A DNA stretch of 24,623 bases, taken from a virus. The stretch lies in IMG/VR virus record IMGVR_UViG_3300039159_000817, positions 1 to 24,623 of that record; one strand, written 5' to 3'. The notes under the pieces are model-generated. The model was given only the letters and a program-made list of their open reading frames with translations. It was not told the origin of the DNA and searched no databases. Positions 1-8,084 of this stretch are shown in pieces; the first letter of the stretch is position 1, and each line of letters starts with the position of its first letter. Both the position numbers and the translations under genes were made by a program.

Positions 1-651
1 TCAACAGACCCTAGACTGAGTAACTCTTCGTGTCCGCCCCCAGTTCGCCACGATCAGCCCCGGCACGGCGTCATGCGTCCGCTCGGCATCCCGCGCAAGG
101 TCCAGCCGCTTCGGCAGCTTGACCTGCGGCACCAGCAGGAAAATCGGCGCGGTCACGATGCCCCGGCCTGTCTTCGACCGTGACGCCACTGCACGTCCCT
201 TGGTATTCAATCGCCCTTCGGCCACCAGCAGGCTGGGGCCCCTGCGGCGAAAGATGAAGCGAAGCCGCAGGCCGCTGCGTCGTTCCCATTCGCCGGGGGT
301 GATCCGGCCGCCGCAGGTGGATTTGCCCGCTGCTGGTGTGGGGATCGCCAGCCAGAAGCCATTCTTCGAGCGGATCAGGGGGCCGGAGTCATGCGCGCCA
401 ACGATCACCGGAGCATTGGACCAGACCAGCGCCGCCGCGTTCAGGCTTTCGCCGGACTTCGGGAAGCTGGCAAGGCGGATCGAGTTGGCGAGCCGCGTGC
501 CCAGACCGGCACCGGTGATCTGACTGCGCCAGGCAGACTTTAGGCCGGTTCCGGCCTCGCGCATGGCGGCTGTGACGGCGCGCTCCCCGGCTGCGACCTC
601 GGTAGCCATCATCGCGACGATGTCAGGATCTATGGCGAGCTTCAGTTTCAT
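1..651 (-). CDS. DUF6441-type phage structural protein (head-tail region)
   Basis: This encodes a 216-residue protein that I recognise as the DUF6441 type found downstream of head genes in Rhodobacterales prophages. Its role is unknown; its position suggests a head completion or tail-junction protein. The N-terminal third is alpha-helical with Ala/Glu-rich stretches (about residues 10-45). The middle is basic, with a conserved-looking GGRITPGEWE stretch (about 114-123), and a PIFLLVPQVKLPKRLDLARD segment lies near the C-terminus. The start ATG overlaps the stop of the upstream connector gene by 4 nt (ATGA), which implies translational coupling. The stop codon occupies bases 3-1, so the gene is just complete inside the window. 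The last dozen residues (after IVANW) look unlike what I remember of the family and may be a shifted tail end. Family assignment is from recall; function is inferred from position only. Confidence 0.85.
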   Translation of the reverse strand: MKLKLAIDPDIVAMMATEVAAGERAVTAAMREAGTGLKSAWRSQITGAGLGTRLANSIRLASFPKSGESLNAAALVWSNAPVIVGAHDSGPLIRSKNGFWLAIPTPAAGKSTCGGRITPGEWERRSGLRLRFIFRRRGPSLLVAEGRLNTKGRAVASRSKTGRGIVTAPIFLLVPQVKLPKRLDLARDAERTHDAVPGLIVANWGRTRRVTQSRVC

Positions 652-959
652 TCGGGCCTCAGATCGACCGTCCAGACGAGACGCTCGCGGTCACGGACGG
701 GCTCGCCCTGGATTAGAAAAGCATCACCGTCGATTTCGATCCGATCACCGGGACGCGGGTTCGGCACCTCGGCCACGCGCAGATCGACGCGCGTGGTTTC
801 CGACCAAAGCCGTGCATCGCCAAAGTTGGTCAACTCGTCCGGCCGCCTGACAACGGCGCGCAGCAGAACCGGCGCGCCGCCGTCGGCGATGTAAATTGCC
901 TCCACGCCGATGTTCGGATCGGCGAAGAGCATTTCAATGGCGGCATCAAAGGCAGACAT
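648..959 (-). CDS. head-tail connector (lambda FII-like, inferred)
   Basis: The product is 103 residues and follows the major capsid gene directly, where lambda-type phages carry the head-tail joining protein gpFII. Visible features are an N-terminal amphipathic stretch (MSAFDAAIEMLFADPNIGVE) and a beta-rich remainder including RPGDRIEIDGDAFLIQGEP (about 69-87), typical of small connector barrels. The start at 959 is chosen because its ATG overlaps the capsid stop (TGATG arrangement). A longer reading that extends upstream through the capsid gene in this frame is only capsid sequence out of frame. The 3' end overlaps the next gene by ATGA. The protein is encoded in the late operon and would act in the assembling head vertex. 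Function rests on gene order and general fold, not on a catalytic motif. Confidence 0.8.
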   Translation of the reverse strand: MSAFDAAIEMLFADPNIGVEAIYIADGGAPVLLRAVVRRPDELTNFGDARLWSETTRVDLRVAEVPNPRPGDRIEIDGDAFLIQGEPVRDRERLVWTVDLRPE

Positions 960-1972
960 CACGTCCGCCGCGCCGAACGCAGCACTTGCGGGCGGGTGCA
1001 GATCGGCAGCGGATTGCTTTCGATCTCCAACCGCACCCATTCGTCGCGATCCCGGTCGGGGATCATCCGGGCGTAGAGAGGCTGGCCGAGCGTGTTGACC
1101 GTCTCGAACGTGTCGGCGGGGGCGTGGTAGATCTCGAACAGCCCCTCGACAGCTTCGGGGTAGAATACCGCCTTGTCGGTTGCGACGCCAAAGCCCGCAC
1201 CGCCCCGATAGCGGCGGAAGGTGATGCCGCCGAAGCTGACTTCGTCGGCGATGCGCGACCGCAGATCGGCGGCCGCGGCGGTGTTCAGGTAGGTCTCGCG
1301 CACCTCCTTGTGCGCCACGAGATCGGCGAAGAAGGCCGAACCACATTCGGCGCGCAGCGCGATGGCACCGGTGGCAAGGCCACCCATCACATCCTCGACG
1401 CTTTCGATCAGTGCCTGGCAGCGCTTGCGCAGTGCGCCGGACGCCGGGGTGGCGTTGTCGAGGTCGAAGTCCACTTCCGCCGCCGGGGCGATGCCGAACT
1501 CGGTGAAGTAGTTGATCACCGTTGCGCCATCGCGCGGGTCCTTCACCAGCCCCTGGATGCCGTTGAAGAGGTGATATTCAAAGGTCGTCTCGGCGTCATT
1601 GCGCAGGCGGCCCAGCTTGCGGGCGACTTCCGCCTGCACCTGCTGGGTGGCGCTTTCGGAACCGAAGTCGCGCACCTGCTGGATTTCCGAGGCCCAGATG
1701 ACGTCCTGCTTCTTGAACTGGCGGCAGACGAAGGCGCGCACATCGCGGCGTTCGGAGGTCTGCTGATCGTAAGCCGAGCCGCGTTCCGAGAACGGGATCA
1801 GTGACAGCGTGCCGTCGCGGCTCTCGATGACGACGGTGCGCGAGCGGACGCCGCGTGGCCCGAACAGGTTTGAGCCCGACAGGGTAGCGGGCTTGTAGGG
1901 GATGTTCTCCAGCGCACGAGTGAGTTCGATGATCGAGAAGGCATCGCCTTCGAAGATGTCCATGGTGGCCAT
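959..1972 (-). CDS. major capsid protein (lambda gpE family)
   Basis: This 337-residue protein resembles the lambda gpE major capsid family, which forms the icosahedral shell. Supporting features are its length (lambda E is 341 residues), the N-terminal MDIFEGDAFSIIELTRALE segment seen in this family, and the position after protease and decoration genes. A helical segment near residues 110-135 (TQQVQAEVARKLGRLRNDAE) matches the long spine-helix region of HK97-fold capsids. The stretch FRRYRGG near residue 255 and TVNTLGQPLYARMIPDRDRD toward the C-terminus are also typical. The start at 1972 has a strong AGGAGG ribosome site at 1978-1983. A second in-frame ATG lies at 1963. The gene is separated from the decoration gene by 36 bp and runs into the connector gene. 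It should be among the most highly expressed late genes. Confidence 0.93.
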   Translation of the reverse strand: MATMDIFEGDAFSIIELTRALENIPYKPATLSGSNLFGPRGVRSRTVVIESRDGTLSLIPFSERGSAYDQQTSERRDVRAFVCRQFKKQDVIWASEIQQVRDFGSESATQQVQAEVARKLGRLRNDAETTFEYHLFNGIQGLVKDPRDGATVINYFTEFGIAPAAEVDFDLDNATPASGALRKRCQALIESVEDVMGGLATGAIALRAECGSAFFADLVAHKEVRETYLNTAAAADLRSRIADEVSFGGITFRRYRGGAGFGVATDKAVFYPEAVEGLFEIYHAPADTFETVNTLGQPLYARMIPDRDRDEWVRLEIESNPLPICTRPQVLRSARRT

Positions 1973-2008
1973 GGGGTGCCTCCTGATTTGGGGGTGTGGA
2001 CGTCCGGA

Positions 2009-2374
2009 TCAGCGGACGAGGATGCCGAGCGTAAGTAGCGCGGCGTGGGCTGCCGCGATCTGTGGCGCGGTGGGCGTGCCGGGGATGCTGATCTCATATT
2101 GGTTGACGATGGCGGGGCCGCGGATCAACACGACGGCATTCTTGTCACCGCCGCTGGCGTCGACGCTGTCCCACAGGATGGCGGCGGCCGTCTGTGTGCC
2201 GTTCGATGCCGCAGGATCATGGGCCGCATATTTGCCCGAGGCGGTGATCTTGCCCAGAATGGTGCCGGGCTGGAGGTCGCCCGAGGCGAGGATGACCGTG
2301 CTGCGGCAATAGTCGCGGAGCGCTTCCCAGACGAGGAAGCCGCCCGCATGGCGGGTTTCGGTGAGGGTTGGCAT
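2009..2374 (-). CDS. head decoration protein (lambda gpD family)
   Basis: The 121-residue product matches the bacteriophage lambda head decoration protein D type, which binds the three-fold sites of the expanded capsid and stabilises it. The diagnostic stretch is SGDLQPGTILGKITASGKYA (about residues 31-50), where members of the family read roughly LxxGtvLGxxTxSGKY. The length is close to gpD (110 residues). The gene lies between the protease and the major capsid gene, exactly as in lambda. An AAGGA ribosome site lies about ten bases before the ATG at 2374, and only 4 bp separate this gene from the protease stop. No unusual feature was noted. Confidence 0.92.
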   Translation of the reverse strand: MPTLTETRHAGGFLVWEALRDYCRSTVILASGDLQPGTILGKITASGKYAAHDPAASNGTQTAAAILWDSVDASGGDKNAVVLIRGPAIVNQYEISIPGTPTAPQIAAAHAALLTLGILVR

Positions 2375-2378
2375 GGGT

Positions 2379-3440
2379 CTATCCTTTCAGACGGAAGGTG
2401 CGGGCAATGACGTCGCCCCAAGGGCGCGCCCCTGACGGGCGGCCGGGTTGCGGATGGGCGGCGGAGATGTCGGGTTCCGTCTCGGCACGGTGGGCCAGGA
2501 GGGCGGCGCGGACCTCGTCGAGACCGGCGTCGCGCTCAAGGAACCGGCCTGCCATTTGCGGCTGCCTGGCGAGACGGCAGAGATCAACAACGGCACGAGC
2601 ATGAACCATTGCCTCGGCCCGGATGTTGGCGGCATAGAGAATGGGGGCAACATCGGCGGCATCTGGTGCCACCGGTGGCGCGCCGGGATCAGGGGGCGGA
2701 TCAGGCGCGGCAGCGCGTTGCCCTTCATTCACAGATACGTCGTTCCCCGCGACACCTTCCCCAGCGTCGTCAGGCTCAGACACCTCTGACGCATCCGCAG
2801 CGTCTGCCTCCTCATTGTCCGAGGGTTCATCGTCGGCCGCATCGCCCGCACCCTCGACCAGCACGGGCGGTGCATTGCGGAACCGCCCCACATCGAACCG
2901 CGCGGCGATGCGGACCGGCTCGATGATGCGGTCGGCAAAGCCAAGGTCCAGCGCATCCTTGGCATCGAGCCATGTTTCCGCCGCCATCAGGGGGGCAATC
3001 TCTTCCTGCAACCGTCCGGACTTGGCCGCATATCCCTGCAGCAGGCTGCCCTTGATCTTGTCCAGCGCCTCGGCCATCGCCCGCATGTCGATTGCGGTGC
3101 CCATGACCACCCCGGCCGGATCATGGATCATGAGGAAGGCGTTTTCCGGCATGACAATCTCGTCGCCCGCCATTGCAATGTAGGACGCAGCAGATGCCGC
3201 GATACCGTCGATCCAGACCGTTACCGTGCCAGTGTGGCGCTTGATCGCGTTGTAGATCGCGACCGCATCGAAGACCGAGCCGCCCGGGCTGTTCAGGCGC
3301 AACGCCAGCGGTGTGGCATCCGGCAGGGCGCCCAGTTCCGTCAGAAACCCCTTGGCAGAGACGCCGTAGGCCCCGATCTCGTCATAGATCACCACCTCCG
3401 CGCCAGTGCTTTGGGCGCGGATCGTGTACCAGCTGTTCAT
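2379..3440 (-). CDS. ClpP-like head maturation protease with C-terminal tail
   Basis: This 353-residue protein is a ClpP/S14-type phage protease, the equivalent of lambda gpC, which cleaves head proteins during prohead maturation. Residues 1-180 hold the fold: LRLNSPGGSVFDAVAIYNAI (48-67) provides the oxyanion glycines, IDGIAASAAS (77-86) carries the probable nucleophile Ser83, and NAFLMIHDPAG (100-110) carries the catalytic His106. Residues 196-265 form an acidic, Ala/Asp/Pro-rich linker. Residues 266-353 are helical and could serve as a built-in scaffold, as the C-terminal part of lambda gpC overlaps the Nu3 scaffold. I see no separate scaffold gene. The start at 3440 is supported by AGGAGG at 3450-3455; upstream codons in the same frame belong to the portal gene. 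The portal stop lies 4 bp upstream. Confidence 0.92.
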   Translation of the reverse strand: MNSWYTIRAQSTGAEVVIYDEIGAYGVSAKGFLTELGALPDATPLALRLNSPGGSVFDAVAIYNAIKRHTGTVTVWIDGIAASAASYIAMAGDEIVMPENAFLMIHDPAGVVMGTAIDMRAMAEALDKIKGSLLQGYAAKSGRLQEEIAPLMAAETWLDAKDALDLGFADRIIEPVRIAARFDVGRFRNAPPVLVEGAGDAADDEPSDNEEADAADASEVSEPDDAGEGVAGNDVSVNEGQRAAAPDPPPDPGAPPVAPDAADVAPILYAANIRAEAMVHARAVVDLCRLARQPQMAGRFLERDAGLDEVRAALLAHRAETEPDISAAHPQPGRPSGARPWGDVIARTFRLKG

Positions 3441-3444
3441 CGGC

Positions 3445-4932
3445 TTACGCCTCCTGTTCTGTCTCGGTTTCCGGTTTGCGGGTTGGAGTCGCCCGCGCCC
3501 CCTGCGTCTCGCCGGGGCCGGTGCGATAGGTGAGACCCATGTCCCCGGCACGTTTCGCATCGGCGGCGTTCTCGCGGTCGATTTCCTCGACGTCGTAGCC
3601 GGTGGCCTCGACCACCTTGCGACGCGAGATGATCCCCGCTTCCATCGCCAGCACCTGTGCCTGGATGTCCTTCAAGGGATCGACCCAATCCCAGCGCGGC
3701 GGGATCCAGTTCACCGGGCGATAGCGCGCGGGCGAACGGGCGAAGTCCGGCAGGTCCAGCGCCCCCGAGAGCACCGCGGTTTCCAGCCAGCGCGCCCAGA
3801 CCGGACGGCAGAGCTGATGCGCGATCACCCCATGCTGCAACTGCTCGACGCGGCGGCGGAACTCGACCAGTTCGGCGCGCAAAGACGAATAGTTGGCCTG
3901 CCGCACATCGCCAGTCACCAGATGGTATGGCAGCCCCAGCGAGGCCGAGACCGACAGCAGCGTCCGGTACTGGAACGCCTCGTAGCCGCCACCAACATCG
4001 GCGGGGCTGGAGAACTTCACATCCTCGCCGGGCAGCAGCACCTGCAAGGTCCCGGGCTCAAGACTAACGGTGGCACCACTGTCGTCGGTGGCCTCGATCT
4101 CGCCCATTAGTTGTTCTTCGGGCGCGGTCTTGGTGATGAAGCCCGCGAACATTGCCGCCGTCTTCTTCCGGTCAAGTTCGGCGTCGTCGTATTGGTCCAG
4201 CAGGAACAGCCGCACCATGGCGGGCGCCACATGTGGAAGGCCCCGGATTTGCCCCGCATCGATGGGTCGGTAGATGTGCAGGACATCCTCGGCCGGGACG
4301 CGGACCGTTTCCGGCGTGATTATCCCCTGATCGGTGCTGTCGCCCGGATGGCGGCGGCGGAAATGATAGGCGACCCGGCGGCCGATGGCATCGAACTCGA
4401 TGCCGCAGCGGATGCGATTGCCGTTGGCAGCGGCTTCAGTCTTTTCGAACGGCAGCATTTCCGATTGCAGCAGTTGCAGCTGGATCGGCACCAGCAGACC
4501 ATCCTCCGCCCGGCGCGGGCGCAGCCGCACGAAGCATTCGCCCGCCACGAACATCTCACGCGCCACCATCGCCTGCAGACCGTAGAAATCGGTCAGCCCA
4601 TCAGCATCCGCCTCATCGGTCCAGGCGAGCCAAAGCCGCTGCACCTGATCCCGCAATGCCGGATCCTCAATCAGCGACGAAGGCTTGATGCCGTCGCCGA
4701 CCAGGTTGGACGCAAAAGCCTCGCAGGCATTGGCGGCATAGCCATTGGTCACCACCAACTCCCGCGACCGCGCCAACAGACGCGGCCCGCCCGAGGCGAT
4801 CAGCGAGTTGATGTTTTCCAGCGGCGGCTGCCAGCCCCGCAACCGGCGCTGCGACATCGCCCCTTCCAGCCGGGCACGCACAACTTCAGGGCCGCCGTTG
4901 CCCCGGCGGCGAAAGGCATTCAGCCAGCCCAT
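3445..4932 (-). CDS. portal protein (lambda family)
   Basis: The 495-residue product is a lambda gpB-type portal protein, which forms the dodecameric ring at the DNA-packaging vertex. Family traits are the basic N-terminus, the segment VVTNGYAANACEAFASNLVG (about 64-83), the aromatic DEADADGLTDFYGLQAMVAREM region (about 111-132), and RPIDAGQIRGLPHVAPAM (about 231-248). Another is PYHLVTGDVRQANYSSLRAE (about 340-360), the conserved core of lambda-type portals. Length is slightly below lambda gpB (533). The gene follows the 71-residue joining protein with a 3-bp gap and has a purine-rich AAGGGG upstream of the ATG. The C-terminus (RKPETETEQEA) is acidic. It is expressed with the late operon. 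Confidence 0.94.
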   Translation of the reverse strand: MGWLNAFRRRGNGGPEVVRARLEGAMSQRRLRGWQPPLENINSLIASGGPRLLARSRELVVTNGYAANACEAFASNLVGDGIKPSSLIEDPALRDQVQRLWLAWTDEADADGLTDFYGLQAMVAREMFVAGECFVRLRPRRAEDGLLVPIQLQLLQSEMLPFEKTEAAANGNRIRCGIEFDAIGRRVAYHFRRRHPGDSTDQGIITPETVRVPAEDVLHIYRPIDAGQIRGLPHVAPAMVRLFLLDQYDDAELDRKKTAAMFAGFITKTAPEEQLMGEIEATDDSGATVSLEPGTLQVLLPGEDVKFSSPADVGGGYEAFQYRTLLSVSASLGLPYHLVTGDVRQANYSSLRAELVEFRRRVEQLQHGVIAHQLCRPVWARWLETAVLSGALDLPDFARSPARYRPVNWIPPRWDWVDPLKDIQAQVLAMEAGIISRRKVVEATGYDVEEIDRENAADAKRAGDMGLTYRTGPGETQGARATPTRKPETETEQEA

Positions 4933-4935
4933 GCG

Positions 4936-5151
4936 TCACAGCCCCTTGCTGGTGATCACGCGCACCTGCCGGATGATCTTGCGACCTTCGGCAGTCGCGA
5001 TCTCGCGGTCCAACACTTCGATGGCCCGGTCAATTTCGGCGATGCTGCGGTAATCCACGGTCTTGCCGTCGTAGCTCACGCGGGCCACACCGCTGGAGCG
5101 CTGCGCTGCCAAGGCATCGCGGCGAGTCTTCAGCTCTGCAGTTGTCGGCAT
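4936..5151 (-). CDS. gpW-like head-tail joining protein
   Basis: The 71-residue protein resembles the small lambda gpW-type proteins (68 residues in lambda) that plug the portal after packaging. It opens with a helical segment (TTAELKTRRDALAAQRSSG), has a short beta hairpin (ARVSYDGKTVDYRS, about 23-36), and then a second helix (AEIDRAIEVLDREIATAEG). This helix-hairpin-helix layout is typical of gpW. Its place just before the portal gene also fits. No convincing ribosome site precedes the ATG at 5151, and the neighbouring 52 bp separate it from a divergent plus-strand gene. Its natural upstream partner, the terminase large subunit, is displaced by that plus-strand cassette, so transcription presumably reads through from 6078. 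Confidence 0.82.
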   Translation of the reverse strand: MPTTAELKTRRDALAAQRSSGVARVSYDGKTVDYRSIAEIDRAIEVLDREIATAEGRKIIRQVRVITSKGL

Positions 5152-5203
5152 GGGGTTTTATCCGTTAGGTTTGGGGTGCCGCCGCAGGAAAACAACACCA
5201 GTC

Positions 5204-5818
5204 ATGAACGAACCCGTTGTCCGCATCCGCATTGAACTTGAAGGGACCGACCCGCAGGTCTGGCGCTTGGTCGATGTGCCTTTGTCTTCCACTCTGATGG
5301 CGTTGCACGACATCATTCAGGTCGCGATGCGCTGGCAGGGCGCGCATATGTTCGAATTTGTCGTCGGCGACCAAGTCTATGGCGAGCCTTATCCCGACGA
5401 CAGCGCCTGGGACCGCAAGGTGTTGCAAGCGAAGAGCATCCGCCTCAAGACGCTGGTCGAGCGCAGGGTTGATCGCTTCCTTTACGTCTACGATTTCGGC
5501 GACAACTGGCGGCATCACATCATTCTGGACAGCGTCCGGCAGGGTGAAGACCACACTGACTACCCGGCCTTCGTCGGCGGAGCCCGCCGCGCACCGCCCG
5601 ACGATGTCGGCGGCATCAGCGGTTTCGAGGCGTTTCTGGAAGCCGTGACCGATCCCCGGCATGAGGATCACGACCAGATGCTCGAATGGAGTGATGGGTC
5701 CTTCGATCCCGAAGATATCGATGAGCGCGATATCCGCATGATCGTCGGAAACTTTGCCGCCCGCCGTCGCGGCCCACTGATGAGCCATCGTCGCTCCGGC
5801 CGTTCAAAGCAGCAATGA
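5204..5818 (+). CDS. plasmid pRiA4b ORF-3-like family protein
   Basis: The 204-residue product has the signature of the pRiA4b ORF-3 / IS1096 TnpR-like family: an N-terminal RIRIELEGTDPQVWRLVDVP (about 6-25) and a helix MALHDIIQVAMRWQGAHMFEF (about 31-51). It also has YVYDFGDNWRHHIILDS (about 93-109) and a C-terminal acidic FDPEDIDERDIRMI segment. The biochemical role of this family is not established; members travel on plasmids, insertion elements and prophages. The start at 5204 is chosen because homology-like sequence begins there; upstream codons read MGFYPLGLG and lack family character. It lies antisense inside the late operon and overlaps the following GIY-YIG gene by 4 nt (ATGA), so the two form one unit. 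Ribosome site is weak (AGGAA about 14 bases upstream). Confidence 0.87.
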   Translation: MNEPVVRIRIELEGTDPQVWRLVDVPLSSTLMALHDIIQVAMRWQGAHMFEFVVGDQVYGEPYPDDSAWDRKVLQAKSIRLKTLVERRVDRFLYVYDFGDNWRHHIILDSVRQGEDHTDYPAFVGGARRAPPDDVGGISGFEAFLEAVTDPRHEDHDQMLEWSDGSFDPEDIDERDIRMIVGNFAARRRGPLMSHRRSGRSKQQ

Positions 5819-6090
5819 CCGGGTTCGTCTATGTCCTCGGCTGTGATGCCCCGGATGGCTATCGCACCTATGTCGGCTGGACCATCGATCTCGACCGCCG
5901 CCTAACCCAGCACAATTCGGGCACCGGTGCAAAGTCGACACGCGGCCGAGCTTGGTGCCTGATCTATGCCGAGCGCCTGCCATCGCGAACGGATGCCATG
6001 AGCCGCGAGTGGTACTTGAAGCGCGACCGTCCCTTGCGCCGACAATTGGCCCTGTCGGCGCAAGGCCATGCTTCTGATCACCGCATGTAA
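5815..6090 (+). CDS. GIY-YIG nuclease, UPF0213-like
   Basis: The 91-residue protein is a single-domain GIY-YIG nuclease of the UPF0213/YhbQ type. The diagnostic order is visible: FVYVLGC (4-10, the GIY-equivalent strand), TYVGWT (18-23, the YIG-equivalent), DLDRRLTQHNSGTGAKSTRG (25-44) with the catalytic arginine region, and REWYLKRDR (about 63-71) with the likely metal-binding Glu. Standalone members are small DNA endonucleases of poorly known role, and some phage GIY-YIG proteins are homing enzymes. Here there is no separate DNA-binding domain, so homing is not shown. The gene is coupled to the preceding pRiA4b ORF-3-like gene by ATGA. Its end overlaps the convergent end of the terminase gene by 13 bp, so insertion left the terminase C-terminus abutting it. 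Confidence 0.9.
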   Translation: MTGFVYVLGCDAPDGYRTYVGWTIDLDRRLTQHNSGTGAKSTRGRAWCLIYAERLPSRTDAMSREWYLKRDRPLRRQLALSAQGHASDHRM

Positions 6091-8084
6091 TTCGACGCCA
6101 CAGACCTGCGCCGCGCGGGACTGCGCACCGCTCGGATGGATCCCGCTGCGGTCTTGTCATGACCCCCGTCACCGTTGCCATCCCCGGCCACCTGCGTCTC
6201 CAGATCGAGCCAGCGCGCTTCGGACCACCGATCTACGCCGACGATCCAGGCGGCGGCGCGGGCGTAGACCCGGCAGTCCAGCGCCTCGTTGCGCTCGCGC
6301 AGTTTCTGCCATTCTAGTCGGGCGAAACCGCGCTTGGTGCGCACGGTGACCAATTCCTCGGCCACAAGCTGTTTCAGCCATTCGCTATCCACCCAATCCG
6401 GCAGATGCACAGTGCCGGGGGGAAACTGCACGCCCTCGGCCAGTTCCTCCTTGGTGGGGCGCGGCAGGCCAAGATGGCGGTAGGTCTCCGCCTTGAAGGT
6501 GGAAACCGCTACCGTCCAGAGCCGCGCGCCCCGGCGCAGGCGTTTGCCTGCGTCGGTCACATCGACGTAAGTGGGCCCCGACACCGGGGTGGAACGGTTG
6601 AACCCTTCGACACCCTTGACAGGGGCAACCTGCGCCACCCCTTGCCGCCGCGACCAGGCGTAGACGGCCGGAGCCTCATAGCCGGTGTCGATGGCGAGCT
6701 TGGCCAGCCGCAGATGCGCGCCGTTCTGATGGGTCCAGGTCCGGTCCAGAAGCTTTGTCAGCTCAGTCCACGCACTCTGATGGTCGGGTCCGCCGTCGAT
6801 GACGATATGATCGACCAGCCAGCTTGTCCCGCCCCTGCCCCAGGCCCAGACATCCACCTCGATCCGGTCCTTCTGCACATCGGCCCCGGCGGTCAGGAAC
6901 AACCCGCCTGCTGGAACGATGCCCGGCTTCCACGCTTCACGCCGGTCATAGAGCCGCGACCAGTCCGGTGCCTCCCCGGTTTCAACCCAAGTCTCGCCAA
7001 GGATGGTGTTCTTGAACGCCCGGATCGCCTCGTCCGAACCCTGCGCTGCCTCCCATGCCCGCACAATCCGCTCCCAGCTGAGCCAGCCGATCGGCGAGTA
7101 AAGCGCCGAGAGGTGATAGCCGACGGTGCCGGGATCCGCGGCTATAGCGGTCGCGCGCCATTCGCCTGCCTCCAGCATCGCCGTCTTGTGGTGTTCCGCG
7201 ATGGGGCGTTCGCAGCCCTCGCAGTGATATTCGGCCGCCTCGGGCCGCGCCTTTTCCCAGCGCAGCCGCTCGAACTTCAGCCACTGGAACTGGTGGCAAT
7301 GCGGGCATGGCACGAAAAACCGGCGCTGATCGCTGGCATCGTATTCCCGCTCGATCCGGCTCAGCCCCCGGATCGTCGGCGTCGAGACCAGAAACACCTT
7401 GCGCCGGTGGGCAAAGGTCAGCGAACGCGCCTCGGCAAGGCTGACCGGATCGCCTTCCTCGTCGGCCGACGCCGGATAGGCATCGACCTCGTCGAGAAAG
7501 ATGTAGCGCGCCGGGGTGGATCGCAGCCCGACGGCCGAGTTTGCCCCGGTCATGATCAGGATGCCGCCTGCAAACTCCTTGGACAGCATGGTGTTGCCCG
7601 CGTCGCGCGACCGCGCCGGTTTGACCCGTTCGCGCAGGGCTGCACTTTCTTCGATCAACGGGTCGATCCGCTGGCGCGAATTGCGCTTGGCCAGTTCCAC
7701 GGTCGGCTGCACCGCCAGCATCGGGCCCGGCGCCTGGTGGATCGCAAAGCCGATCCAGTTGTTCCCGGCTTCGGTAGCACCAACCTGTGCGGCCTTCATG
7801 AACACGATGCGCTGGACAGCCGAGCTGGGCGACAGCGCATCCATGATTTCGCGCATGTAGGGCGTGCGCGACGTGCGGTAGCGTCCCGGCTCGGCGCTGG
7901 CGCGCGACCCCAGCATCCGGTGCGCATCGGCCCATTGCGATACGGTCAGATCGGCATCGGGCCGGATGCCCCGGCCCCAGGACCGCAGCAGGTCTTCAGC
8001 ACCATCGAAGTCCGAAGGTCCGCCAATGGCATCAGCGAAGGTCGATGCGGACCTCGGCAAGGCTGTCGAGTTGGGCGCGGACAT
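6078..8084 (-). CDS. terL: terminase large subunit (GpA family)
   Basis: The 668-residue protein is the packaging motor and nuclease of the GpA terminase family. An ATPase domain carries a Walker-A-like KAAQVGATEAGNNW (about 98-110) and Walker B YIFLDEVDAY (194-203). A coupling region reads KVFLVSTPTIRGLSRIE. A zinc-ribbon-like CPHC...CEGC pair follows (FVPCPHCHQ, HCEGCERP). The C-terminal nuclease half begins around LTAGADVQKDRIEVDVWAWG, with the metal-binding aspartate, and continues to LAIDTGYEA. Length is close to lambda gpA (641). The start used (8084) gives a 53-nt overlap with the preceding gene; the conserved part begins near residue 40, so a later start is possible. The 3' end overlaps the convergent GIY-YIG gene by 13 bp. 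Confidence 0.95.
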   Translation of the reverse strand: MSAPNSTALPRSASTFADAIGGPSDFDGAEDLLRSWGRGIRPDADLTVSQWADAHRMLGSRASAEPGRYRTSRTPYMREIMDALSPSSAVQRIVFMKAAQVGATEAGNNWIGFAIHQAPGPMLAVQPTVELAKRNSRQRIDPLIEESAALRERVKPARSRDAGNTMLSKEFAGGILIMTGANSAVGLRSTPARYIFLDEVDAYPASADEEGDPVSLAEARSLTFAHRRKVFLVSTPTIRGLSRIEREYDASDQRRFFVPCPHCHQFQWLKFERLRWEKARPEAAEYHCEGCERPIAEHHKTAMLEAGEWRATAIAADPGTVGYHLSALYSPIGWLSWERIVRAWEAAQGSDEAIRAFKNTILGETWVETGEAPDWSRLYDRREAWKPGIVPAGGLFLTAGADVQKDRIEVDVWAWGRGGTSWLVDHIVIDGGPDHQSAWTELTKLLDRTWTHQNGAHLRLAKLAIDTGYEAPAVYAWSRRQGVAQVAPVKGVEGFNRSTPVSGPTYVDVTDAGKRLRRGARLWTVAVSTFKAETYRHLGLPRPTKEELAEGVQFPPGTVHLPDWVDSEWLKQLVAEELVTVRTKRGFARLEWQKLRERNEALDCRVYARAAAWIVGVDRWSEARWLDLETQVAGDGNGDGGHDKTAAGSIRAVRSPARRRSVASNYMR

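Noticed and set aside
960-1346. Extension of the connector gene upstream to a 232-residue reading
   Set aside because: The added part is capsid coding sequence read out of frame; the real start overlaps the capsid stop at 959.
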